A DNA stretch of 64,000 nt. Source: Pycnopodia helianthoides (taxonomy: Eukaryota > Echinodermata > Asteroidea > Forcipulatida > Asteriidae). Of the stretch, positions 1 to 12,700 are shown piece by piece. The stretch's first letter is position 1; each line of letters opens with the position of its first letter. The DNA lies in NCBI GenBank assembly GCA_032158295.1, contig CM063246.1:15783168-15847167 (forward strand), in the 5' to 3' direction. The position numbers and the translations under genes are program-made. Below the pieces are notes generated by a model. That model was not told where the DNA came from. It did not search any database and saw only the letters and a list, made by a program, of their open reading frames with translations.

Positions 1-774
1 GTGCGGTCCACTTGCGCAAACTTTGCCTACCTTTGCCAACAATTCCGAGTGGAACGAGTTGGCGCTGCCAACTTTGGTGAACGTTAGCAACCATAAGCGG
101 ACGTCTTTTTGAGGTGTTGGTGGGCCGGTAAAAAAAATGGCGGAGCACATGAAGATAACCGAAAGGTTAGCAGACGATGTTTTTTCCCTGTCACGAAAAC
201 AAGTCACGAAAGTGTTTTTTTCAGTGGAGTTGAAATAGCAACTTAATTAGTTGATGTCGTGATGTATACAAGAGGACTGCAATATGCCAACACTAAAGCC
301 ATCGCTACAAAAAATACATTCCGGTGTCTCCATCTCCACCATTATTGAAGTGCGCAACCAACCGTCCATATATGTTTGTTATATTATGATTGGTCCGCTC
401 CGAAGTGACGTAGTTTGTCAGCTACCCACTTTCGATCGTCTGCTGCATGAATGAATGTGTGTATGTAGTGTTGTTTTATTCACTATGTGATGTGTGAACA
501 TGTGTATAATCTGTAGCTCCATGGTATAATCATGGAGGTAGAATTTTTAAATTTCTACCTCCATATGGTATAATCGACTCCATGTACTGTACAAATCTCT
601 GTCTGTGTGTGTGAATGGGATGCGAGGTCCTTCTCTGAACGCTCAAGCCCCGGTGAGTCAGCACAGCTGCTCTCATAATGGTAAAAATCCTTGTTTGGCG
701 GAGAGGCGTTCCATACTCAACTTGATCAACAAGAATCCCATGACCTTCGGCCGATCGGTTTTCATTTTGTAAAC
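1..774. other. Region upstream of LONP2 (promoter and 5' UTR expected)
   Basis: No coding exon is recognised. The first 450 bases are fairly mixed in composition. The LONP2 start is preceded directly by a T-rich stretch and lies in an ATGGCG context. A short ATG stretch at 136-165 (MAEHMKITE) ends before a GTTAGC donor-like site, but nothing downstream supports a separate gene. A CATGGAG-type hairpin sits at 517-565. No TATA box was identified with confidence. Confidence 0.4.
517..565. repeat. CATGGAG-family hairpin upstream of LONP2
   Basis: Arms ATGGAGGTAGAA (532-543) and TTCTACCTCCAT (553-564) pair around an AT spacer. A second, overlapping pairing of CTCCATG with CATGGAG spans 517-537. 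The same arm words recur in hairpins at 35881-35942, 39324-39377 and 39833-39842, so this is a dispersed short foldback family rather than a one-off palindrome. Confidence 0.7.
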
Positions 775-3700
775 ATGGCGTCAACTATTTCCATTCCCCG
801 TCGTCTCCCACTTCTGCTAGTAGCAGATGGCATACTACTGCCAGGCTCTTCGATGAGAATTCCTGTGAATTCACCAAGAAAGTAAGAATTTTACTTAGGA
901 CACAACGTCGCTTCATTGTCTGTTCAGTGTTTGTACCTTGTAATTGTATTGTAATACAACTTTTATTCATACACTTTTGTAATGTACCGGTACTGTCTAT
1001 GAATAAAAGTTGTGGACAACTTCCAATTCATCATACCATGCCTACCTCCAAGATGATACACAACGTGTCACACAAAGGCACAGTTGTGTGGTGCTGAAGT
1101 ATACACAAGTTACGTAATGTGTGTAAGAACGGTGGGCTAAAATTCCGTGTCACTTTATCTCCCTTATTTTAGGTCAAATTTTGTCCTTTTCAGAAGGGTT
1201 GACAGAACAAAATTTATTCATGAGTACGACCATGATGACTGAGCTGAGTATGAGGGAGACGATAGCGGAGTAGACATAATGTGTACAGAGAGGCACAGCC
1301 TCCACAGGCACTTGGAACTAGTATTACAAACACAAAGTGTCAAAAGCATGAAAAATTAGCCATTTTCGGGTCTATGGTTATCGGTGGTCTACTCTTGACA
1401 ACGCTGCTGGCTACACTCCATTTTAGTTCCTTTGAGCTAGTGCGCGAGTTGAATGTGTGTTTGAATTTTCCTATCTTAAGGTCAAAATTTAGTGTTTTAG
1501 ATTCCAATTCCTCAATAATAAAAAAGGGAAATAAAGTTCAACATCTAATTAAAAAACAAATAATCCAATTCCAAGCTGCCGGATACAGACATTTTTCCAA
1601 ATGGTGTTGTAACTTGTAGCCCACCTTGTTGGGCTGTTATGGCTCTCTTAAATCATAGAGAAAGGACCCTTAAATAAAGGTATTATACAGGATTGGTAGA
1701 GCTGATAAAATAGTTGTCAGACAGTTTTAATGCTTTGTGTGATCAACCGTACATGAAAAAGGCTTTAAACCCATTTTGTGAGTCAGGAGAAAATAGTGAA
1801 AAACCATGCACAATTTTCAGCATGTAAACACATTTTCGTTAAAGGAACATTACAGAATTGGTAAGAAAAGAACTTTTACTTTTTGATCACAGATTTACGT
1901 AAAACTTACACGGTCTAATGATGATGATAGTAGAAAACATCCCTTTAAATATTTCTGTCTGAAATGCAATATTTGATGAGAAATGAATAAACTAATTTTC
2001 CGATTGGAGTTTATCGCTCAGTAAGTGTTTTATTCATTTGTCGAATCTATATGATTTCATGCAAATGTGTAATCGGTTTTTCACTCTTTTCTTCCGACCC
2101 AGATGGCCGATCGATCTCAAACCTCTACAGGTTTGTCAGTTTATGTATATGGTGGATTACATAAAGTGCTTACACTGCCAGCAACTGTTTTGTTAGCAAA
2201 AACCAATTCTGTAATGTTCCTTTAACGTTGGTTTTAAAAACCAAAATCAGCTGTTACGTTTGTTTAGGTTTTTAGTTACGGTTTTCTTGAAAATATATGA
2301 CTTCTTTTCAGAAGGAAATATTCACAGAAAAAATGGTTCTAGTTATGTATGAACTTCATAATCAGTAAGCTTTTAGACTAAAAAAAACAATGTTTTTATC
2401 CTTATCGATCCTGTATAATATATGATAAAAAGGATGTTAAAAGAGAGCCATAACAGTCCAACAAGGTGGGCTAATGGTGTTGGTGAACTACAGTACAAGA
2501 ACAATCGTTTTCCTTGTTTTTGATAAGTTTTTTGTTTACTTTGAGAGTATTAAAAGTAGCTCACAAATTTCAAAAATTATATCTGTCGAAATAGTTGCTA
2601 AGTTTGTGTTCTTTAAAAGACTGCATTGTGAAGCACTATGCACACTACAGCTACAACATAGGACGGTTACAGAGACCCAGTCAGTAAGTGGGGCGCTGTA
2701 CTCTTTATTTTGAAATTTTGACTTTGAGGGTCGTGATACTAGCGGAAATATAAGCAACTTTTTTGACATTTAGTAAAACAATATTTTGATCAATATAGAA
2801 CTGAGGTTGTGTTCAATCGATTGGGTTCAATCAATTATACAACATCAGTTTGTAACTGAACTTAGAATTTTGTAATGTACTTGATTTATGTCTCCTAATT
2901 TCCTTTTAAAATATATTTTGGAATATAAATCACGTGCAATGTAGCTGTCATTGGAACCGTGATGAATTGAATGGAATTGAAAATAATTTTACATCATAGT
3001 TAAGCCTTAAAAAGTAACCTTGGTTTCATAACATGATCTTGGTCAAAGTTCAGTTAATTGACTATGGTTATGTAACTCAATTTGATAGAGATTGGTACAT
3101 CGTTAACGTTTAGGAGACTAGTGCTCATACATGTACATATATAGTACATGTACATACATGTACATGTATAGTACTGTACATACATGTACATATATAGTAC
3201 ATGTACAGTCAATCAGTCATCCACTCAAAACAAAACTCTTCTTCTAAAGACATTGGATGAAATGATATAGGATAAATTAACCTGGAAACATTTGATTAGA
3301 ATAGATGTATGCTGATAAAGAACATTGTGTCTATTCGTATGTTTTAAAGAGGTTTTTTGTTTTATATTTCATATTATTTGAATGCCTATTTTGACAGACG
3401 TTTTGAAGAACATATCTCTCATGTCTTTACACTGAATACACTCCAGCATATGTTCATTTATTTCATCTTATTTTCCACGGAGTCCCCAACTTGTTAAGAA
3501 CTGTCTCCCTTTTACAACCATGGATGCAGTCAATACAAGATTACACATTTTTAAAAGACCAAGCCACAGAAAATTGTGGAATTTTTGTATTTGTGAAAAC
3601 AGTTTCAATTTGTTTTAAGACTCAGAGTGAAGCATACAAAGCATGAAGCTTACAATGATGGCTGTAGTGGAGTATTCTTTAATCATAATACCCAAGTTCT

Positions 3701-6700
3701 GTGCCCTTCTAACATAAATGGATGGCATAATAAATCTATAACCCAGATTGTTTTTTGATTCCTTTTGTCTTAGCATGAACATGGTGAAGAGTCGGATTCT
3801 GAGGCATAACACATTGAGTAGTACAGTCATTGGTGTTGTACCAAGAGAACCAGGACAAAAGGTTAACATCATTTCCATTGTTATTGTGTTTGGATTTTAA
3901 AATCAATTTTACTGAAAATTGTTTATATAAAAAAATATTTGAGTTATTATCCTTAGCTTGTTGCTGGTATTAGACCTACATGGTCAGGCTGATGAGAAAA
4001 CAAAGCCAATGCCACAACATTAACAAAACCATTTACAGAGATTGGCATCATATTCTCGCTACCTTTGAAGACATTATGTATGAACCAGCCTAAAGGCATC
4101 AACCAGGGGTGTGTTGTTTGCAGGTGGAGGGGCATTAGACAAGTGTATTTGTGTAGTGTGCATTGTCAAAGTTGGGGGCACTTAACTTTTTTTGTAATTT
4201 TTTTGTTTTTTCTTAATGAAAATCAGTTGAAACAAGGCCAAAGGGCCACTACAAAATAGAGAAGTGGGAGAGAGTGAGAGTTGATATCTGTTTACATTAC
4301 TATTTGAACCAGGTACGAAATTGTTAGGTAGTGAGAAACAATGTACAGGTAGGGAGTTTCAAAATGCAGCAGTACGAGGGAAAACAAACCAAGCAGAATA
4401 TCTTAGTACTTGCCTTTAGAGCAAATAAAGTGAAGGGATGAGAAGATTCAGAAAAATATGTTCCACAAGTCATATTCATTCCAATCCCAGCTAATCCTAA
4501 CCTTATGTGCCGTATAACCTTTCATTCATAAATACGCGAGACAGTTTATCTATTCTGATTGGTTGAGAGGACATCACGTGGCCGTGTTTAAACGGATGAT
4601 ATAGACGCGGCTAGAAGTGTTTTTAAAACCTTGCGGGTGGTGGCAGTGTGATAAAGGACCTCGCTTTCGGCTCAGTCCTTTATCACACGGCCACGACCCT
4701 GCCGGTTTTAAATGGCCGGTTAAGACCTCATTGCCTACTCTTTTATTCCCTTATCATAACATTGTCCTCGTTGTTGCAGATGTTTCCATGGTTACTTGTT
4801 TCATATGTATCATATGATTGATTTTCAGAGTGAAGAATACAATGAAATCCACCCTATTGGTACTGCAGCTGTTGTAGTGCAGGTTACTGGTACCAACTGG
4901 CCTCAACCTGCATATACACTCCTTGTTACTGGTTTGTGCCGGTTTAAACTAGAAAAGCTTTTACAGGAGACACCTTTCCCTGTTGCTCAAGTGGTGCAGT
5001 TAGATAAACTACCTGGGCAAAGGGCAGGTAAGTCCATCACTGATTTGCATTTAAGTCCCAAGTCATTTGGGTCAAGTCATGAGTCACAAAAGTCAAGTCA
5101 CGAGACACTTAACAAAATTATATAAAACTAGATGCGTGTTTGTTGCGTAACAAACTTATTGGGATTCGGTTATAACAAGATAAACTGTTCAGAGTTGAAA
5201 CATGTCGTGATGGTGTTGTTAAGTTTTCCCAGTCCGTGGTGATCGATTGTCCAGAGTTGAAAATGTCAAGTTAAGTATGGAAATGGAACATGATGTTTGA
5301 CGGTGCTTTAATTTACATAATGATTGCAAAGAAACTACAAGAACATTCTTGATTAATTTTGTTATAGGCACAATTCAATTTGCACACTTTTATTTTTATT
5401 TGAACTTCCTGTTTGGACCGGATGGAAGGGTATGTTTGGGTCAGGTGTGAGCATAAATGTGACACTTGTGAGGAGCTATAATATGTTGCAAACTATGAAT
5501 TTATGACATGCGGTTCAAATATCACACTTTAAAAAATATATCATTTGGTTTGGTGAAGTTGACACCTGATGACAAAGACTAAAAATTTTGAATCTTTTAT
5601 AAAACACTTTCAAGATAAAAACTGCTCAATGCATTTCTGATGTGTCATAGGACCTGTAGGAATGAAATACAAATATTAATTAGTGCATTGTAGGTTTGTT
5701 AGATTTAGGTAGCATTTAGGTTGGCAATTGGTGTCAACAAAAGCTGATCTCTGAAAGACCCACCTTGCCCATGTTGTGCATGACAGTGGGTACTCAACTC
5801 ATCAAATGTTTCTTGTCATGTGGGATACACCCTTATAGTTTTTTACCATAGAGAAGATTATGTCTTGAAACCTGTTAATCAACTAATACCAGACAGTCAG
5901 GGCTGACCTTACATGTCCTGCCTTGTCACACTCAGTATTAAAGGAAGGATTTGGGTGTTTGCTATTAAGAGTACAATTAGAAGGAGAACCATGACTAACT
6001 AGAACCTGTCATTTTTTAAGACATCATCTACATGTGTAAATTCACTTTTAATATGATATTATGTCTTATAGTAGATGATAGTGACCATCCAGTGCTACTA
6101 AGTTTTCGAGAACAAGCTAGTAGTCTGGTTGATCTTCTGGATGTTGCAGTACCAGTTGTTGCTAAACTAAAGGTTAGTAGGCTACATATTCAGAATCATT
6201 TGTTGTTGTTTTTGTTGTTGTTGTTTTTGAGGTGGAGGATGAAATTTCGTGGGTCTACTGTAAAGTTATTAGTCCTTATTAGGCAGGCATGAGAATCTTC
6301 CGGTTTAATCCGGAATTCCGTTTGTTTCCCTTTCAAGTTTGTGGTCTTAGAGTTTGGTGTGAATTTGATATAAAATTTTGGGGGTGGGTTGTAGGGGGTA
6401 TACATTTGGATTTCGCTAATCCCTCTTCTCTAATCAGAAATTGTAAGTTTACCTTTGTAATCCTTAACAATAAATTGCTGCCCGGCAGCTGGCCTGATAT
6501 GCGGCTTGGGGCTGTTATTGCTTCACAATGAGTGAAAGATATATTGGGAACCAACGAAAACACATGATTGGTGGGAAGTAATTTACGCATTGATCTATGA
6601 CCTGGGAGAAACTTCGAGATAATGTGTGTATGGTCGAGTTCAACACACTTGTGTGGAGAATCAATGATGTTTGCATTTACTGTTAAATCTCACATTTTTT

Positions 6701-9700
6701 GTGAGCTCTTTAAGATAAGATACGTCAAGCATTTTTATGATTTCATCATTGTTCTTTGAGTATTTTCCTCCTATAAACTCAACCCCAATCCCACTACCAC
6801 CTTGGGGTTCTTCGAGTGCGGTGCCGACGCCTGGGTCACCTTGACCAATTGCCGGACATTGCACAAAATCCGGACATGCATTTTTAGCGTTAGATTTTTC
6901 AACTTTTTTTCGTATGGATTTCCAGTTTTTAAATCATCGCCAATTCTCATGCCTGTATTAAGAGACATTGCTTTCTGCATAGGACCAGGGGTGGCTATTT
7001 TTATTGCACTTTGATTCTAGAAGATTTTGCAGTTTATCAGATGACTAATACATACCATAATTTTTTTTAAGGAGGCCTTTGTTGGCCACTGTGTGCAAAA
7101 GCACTTCACACTAATGCTAAAATAGCTAAGTACCCAGATCTTAAACAAATGTGTCAAATTTCACGTACATATGGGCGCGTACATGTCAAGTTTTAATGTT
7201 TACTTGCGAGCACTCACTGTACTACTACTTCTGCGGTCTAGCACGCTGACGCATTGAGTGGTGGTAGAAGGTTTGTATGACTGCCGGGTATTTTTAGCAA
7301 ATGTGACATCATTATGTGTGTGGAGTACTATTCAATCACTCTTTGCAAATGGCTTAAGTGTCATGCCAAAGCTTTTGCCTAAAGATCTCCTGTCTGTAAA
7401 TGTTCTGATCTAAAAAAAAAAAAAAAAAATTGATAAATTCACCTTAAAGTTGTGCCTTACCCATGTAGAGTCAATCTGAAACTTTATTCCCAGTATTATT
7501 TTAACATAATTGTAGTATGATATCTTCCTGAATGTTAAAATGTATACAATTCAAGTCCAATTAATCCTCAGTTGGTTCCTATTTATTGTACAGAGACTTC
7601 TGGAGAGTCTTCCTACACCAAGACTTCTGGATATATTTGCCTCCATTGTTAAAGCATCTTACAATGAAAAACTGCAAGTAAGAATCAGAATTATTTAATT
7701 TTTGTAATACTGTGAACAAATACATATTATATCTGAGTCATTATTTAACCCTTTAGTCCTCAAACCGCCTGCAACTGTACTCAGAGTTGGACAAGTTTTT
7801 ATCCTGAGTTTGACACATTCAATCGAAAGTTTGTAGAGCAATCTCAAGATTGCCATGGTCTAAAAGTAGCATATGGTCCCCATTAGAAAAAATGACATTG
7901 TCCAGCTCTAAAGGTTCAAAGGTCAAAAGTGCTATAACAACGCACATAACCCATGTGTGGCACAACAAGAAGTTGTTCTGTGTATGTACAGGCCATATTT
8001 TATGCACAATGTATTTCATGTGCAATGTATACAGTAATGGTGACTTTGCTTGCTTTCACAATAAATTAACGGATGTAATGTCATCCTATACAAAATAAAG
8101 TAAACTTGTATCACATGTTACAGTAGATAATCTTGTGACTTTCTGTGCCGCATCCAAGAAGTAAATGACTCAATGTTTGATTGCGCACAAGTGCTAAAGG
8201 ATTATTTAATTTATTATGGTCATGTTCTTATTTGAATATTTTAATCCTGGTAAGCTTTCAGTTAAAATAGTTTCCTTGGAGGTCACAACCAATTAGTTGT
8301 ACTCAGTCTTTAAATAGTCCAGTTGAATGTGTTAAACCATTTTCCAAGCATTTTGATCTAGATATTTCCCAGATTTCATGTAAATGACCAAACCAATATC
8401 AGACAACTTTGATTGTTTGGCTGGCAGTGAAAGTACCAGGATTTTGAAATGACATTCAGATAGATGTGTTGATGATGTGAAGAAGTAAAGCAAGTTTGTT
8501 GCCTCTTGAAGGTGTTAGATGCAGTTGATCTTGAGCAGCGTATTCAGAAGACTCTTCCCCTCCTGGCTAGGCAGATAGAAGGACTGAAGCTTCTACAACG
8601 GACTCGAGCTAACAAGGGACCATCAGCACTACAAGACAGACATAAAAATCTAGCTCTGAAAACAGCCTTAAAGAAAGTCAACATTGGGGACTTAGAAGAG
8701 GAAAATGAACTGGATGAGATAGCTGATCTCGATAAGAAAATCAAGTCAGTTCAAACATTAGGAGATAAATATGTCATATTTATTATCTTTGTTTTATACG
8801 AAGTATTTCAATCCATTAATATCCAACAACAACTGATGCTGGTTCAGTGTGTGTACTCTAATAAATGTCAAGGGTACAGACCATGCTAGACTCGTGCGTA
8901 CTCAACACATTTGGGACCACTTTGGTCCAACATACTTTGCGCATAAGGCTTGCACAGTCTATTACCTGGAAGATAAGGTCCCACAATGTGTGTAACCGGT
9001 CTTGCATAGAAAAAGAATTAATATTATGAAAGTACCAAAAGATAGAAATAAACTTAGTGGTAAAAGAATCCTTGGTTGAAAACAGTAGATGACAATCCAC
9101 TGAAGGATACATGACACCACTCATAATCCATGCAAATATAGACAAAAGTTCAAGTGAGGAAAAGAGGACAAAACAAATTTGAAAAAACTCAGGAAAAGTT
9201 TTTGTTTATGTTCATACTCTTGAAGACTTACAAAAGTTATAAAGACTAGAAGAATTTGTAGACTAACAGGCACACGATGAAATGAAAACTATAAAGATAG
9301 AAACTACTGATATTCAAACATCTACATCAAAGATCAGCTCAACTCCTCTTAATTGTAACACCCAGTTGTCACAATAAATCAGCAAAAATAGCCTACAATT
9401 GCAATAAAAGAGTTATTTGGTCTCAGCTCATCACCAGTGTCGATTCTAACTGTTTGTCTAGCAGTAGGACAGCTCAACCCAGAATGCCTAGCTGATTAGT
9501 TTCCAAATTTTCTAAGAAACACCCTCAACCCACAGCCCACATTGGGGAGAGAAACTTAAAGAACAAGTAAAAAAAGGAACCATAAAATGACCTTGTTTTT
9601 TTCTGTTTATGTTTGGGAGAAAGGCAATAGTGATAATGGCCCAACACTGTCAATGACTGGAATTAGACTAGCTCGAGATCATATTCCAAAAGGCTCAATT

Positions 9701-12700
9701 TTTAGGGTTTGTAACATAAAAGAAAGTTAACGTGTTTTTACCAGGAATGTATTTTCCAAGGGGAAAATACCCAAAAGCTGACAATGGCTGTTCTGATTAT
9801 ACAAGTCCATTACTGTATTTTTCTATACATTCCCTGACGTATTTTACAGAGATGTTACTAATTCAGGTAAAGCTAGAGGATTGCAGATGCAAACCTCTTG
9901 CCAATGATTGTAGTAATAGACTCTTTATCTTGTCTTATACTCCACAGAAAAGCCAATATGCCACCACATGCTCATAAGGCATGTCACAAGGAGCTAAAAC
10001 GCTTAAAGAAGACTCCCTCTGCCATGCCAGAGTATGGACTAATTCGTAACTATCTGGAGCTGATGGTAGAACTACCCTGGTCTAAACAGACTTCGATACA
10101 TTAGATATCAGACAGGCAAGGTCAGACCTTTTTAATTTTTGTATACTTTGTTTTAAAAATGCTGTAATGACTTATGCACATGCTTTCTTAAGAAATAAAA
10201 TGAATTTATTAATGAGGAACAAATTTGATCTTTTTGAAGGCATGACTTGGATGTTGATCATTTTGCATTGGACAAATTGAAGAAGCGAGTTGTGGAATAC
10301 CTTGCTGTCAGACAACTTAAGAACAGTCTCAAGGGTCCAATACTGTGCTTTATTGGGCCCCCGGGCGTAGGCAAAACCAGCGTAGGACGTTCCATTGCAC
10401 ATACTTTAGGAAGAGCCTTTCACAGGTAAGTGCTTTGGTTCAGATATAGACTGTGCAAGTCTTGTGCATATCGAAAAACGAGAAAAAACTCAAATAAAGA
10501 TCTTTTTGTATGAAATCAAATCTTTTTTTAAAATTATGTTTAAATACACAATTCTTGAAAATAAGAATAACCATAGCAAGTTGTTATAAATAAAATTTCA
10601 ATTTTTGTATGATACAAATAATTTGTTTAAATTCAACATTGAAACAACATTCAAACTTGGGACGAGGATGCTTAGTTTTAGAAACCCCATTTGCCAATGA
10701 TCACACCCGAATTTGTGGATCCATCACATAGGTTTAATGACAACATGACGGTCAGTTGGGCAAAATTCTTAATTGGTTACAAGTAACCGGAAACAGAGGT
10801 CAAGTCTTATTCTCTGGTTTTCTTTGTTATTTTGTTTAGTTGATTTTACTTTCATATTGTTTATCACTTCGTATTACATTCCCAACAATATATATAAGTT
10901 TCATGGCCATAAATTACATTAAACTTAAATAATTGACAAAACTAAATCCTTCCCACTTCAAACTCCTCATGGTTGGGACCACAATGCGCAAGACTTACAC
11001 AGTCTGCTATGTTTTCAAATTTGTATTGCTAGGTAAGTAACAATCATTCAAAAGAATAACACCCCCCCCCCCCCACTGGAAAGCAATGTCCCCCTCCAGT
11101 GAAAGCAAATCTGGCTATGTTGCTGATCCAGTGTAGGATGTAACCCTCCTATACTCTTGAAAATACTACCAGTAACTTTCACCACCAATTTGTTTCTAAA
11201 TGGACCATTACAGTACTACATGGTCATGTTCCCTGAATGCAAAATAACAATTGCAACTGTAATTCTCATAATAAAGGAACCAGACCAGCCTGTTGTTCCA
11301 GCCTCTGTTAAGGTTGCATGTGCTTGTATGGGGGAAATTGGTGGCTGCAATCACAATAGACACTGAAGTGTAACAAGAACAATATTGTATGTTAATAACC
11401 ACAATAAGATTGTTTTGTATATTGTAGGATTTCTCTGGGGGGTTGCTGTGATCAGTCAGATATCAGAGGTCATCGTCGTACCTACATTGGTTCAATGCCA
11501 GGTCGTATTATTCATGGATTGAAGCTTGTGGGTAGTAATAATCCAGTCTTTCTACTGGATGAGATTGATAAACTGGTAACTATACAAAGAGTGGTTAACA
11601 TCTTCTTACAATATCTTGAGATTCTTTTATCTTTAGTAGTTATGGTGCAGCACTCAGATTTTGAACAGCACTTTTATTTCTAAAACTTACTTGTTGAAAT
11701 CCCACTGTGTAAATGTTCATGTTACACATTGTGACTTAACTTGACCAAGTTCTGACTTGCATGTACATCACTGACTTGATCATTCACATAAGTGTGAAGA
11801 AAATGTGCTCTTAATTTTGGGGTTTGTTTTCAAGGCCAATCCGAGGTATGGCAAAGGGGCCTGCAGATGGACCCAAGAAAGTTTTGCTTTTGATGGTACT
11901 CCATTGGTGCATTGTCACCATAGAGCTATATATATTGACTAGAGCGCTAACACCCCGTTATACACGCACTAAGGTTTTGAAGCCGTGTGGGCGCATCCAT
12001 GTTTATGTACAAACCAATACAAAAGCTTGAAATTTTGTACGCCAATTGTACGGCTATTTGCATGATAAAGCGTTTGTTCTTTTCTATGCGTCATCGAACC
12101 AAATATGCAGCAAATGAGAACGCACAATCTGCTAATGAGCGTACAAACTGCGAGCGTCATGTGCGTCATGTTTAACATGTGCGTTTACGCGTATACGGTT
12201 TTTTTTTTTTAGTTCGTCATTCTTGCCGGCATATTGTGTATCCTTGAAGCAGATTTCGTTTTTTTCCCCTTGACATCTTGAAGTATTGAATCCTCCCAAA
12301 CAAGGCTTTAGTTCGACTCAGCATTTTTCCTAAGACGTAAGTAACAACATCAGAGAATCACCTACTACATATTTTTTTAAGACATCACTAAAATCACCTG
12401 TTTACAAGAGCAATGATCGTTAGATTAAATATGGCGCGTACGTAAGCGCGCACGCCGAATGCAAAATTTTCACGGCCATGTGTGCTCTCTTAAAATTAAA
12501 ATCGTTCCGTAGTCACGCAACACATCAAACATGTCTGCGCCCAGGGTGGCTTCTAAACTCAGAGCAAGTTAGCGCTCTAGTCAATATATATAGCTCTATG
12601 ATTGTCACCCAAGTTATATTTTGAGGCAAAGTTTATTTCTTTAGGGCCCTATGACATTTTTAAACATTAGACCATGGTCTCTTGTACAATAGAACATTAA

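Noticed and set aside
136..165. ATGGCGGAGCACATGAAG frame ending at a donor-like GTTAGC
   Set aside because: Only about nine codons before LONP2 on the same strand, with no partner exon; could be promoter sequence.
1281..1619. 112-codon + frame in LONP2 intron 1
   Set aside because: Inside an intron flanked by confirmed exons, no known motif, and it ends at the edge of a transposon.
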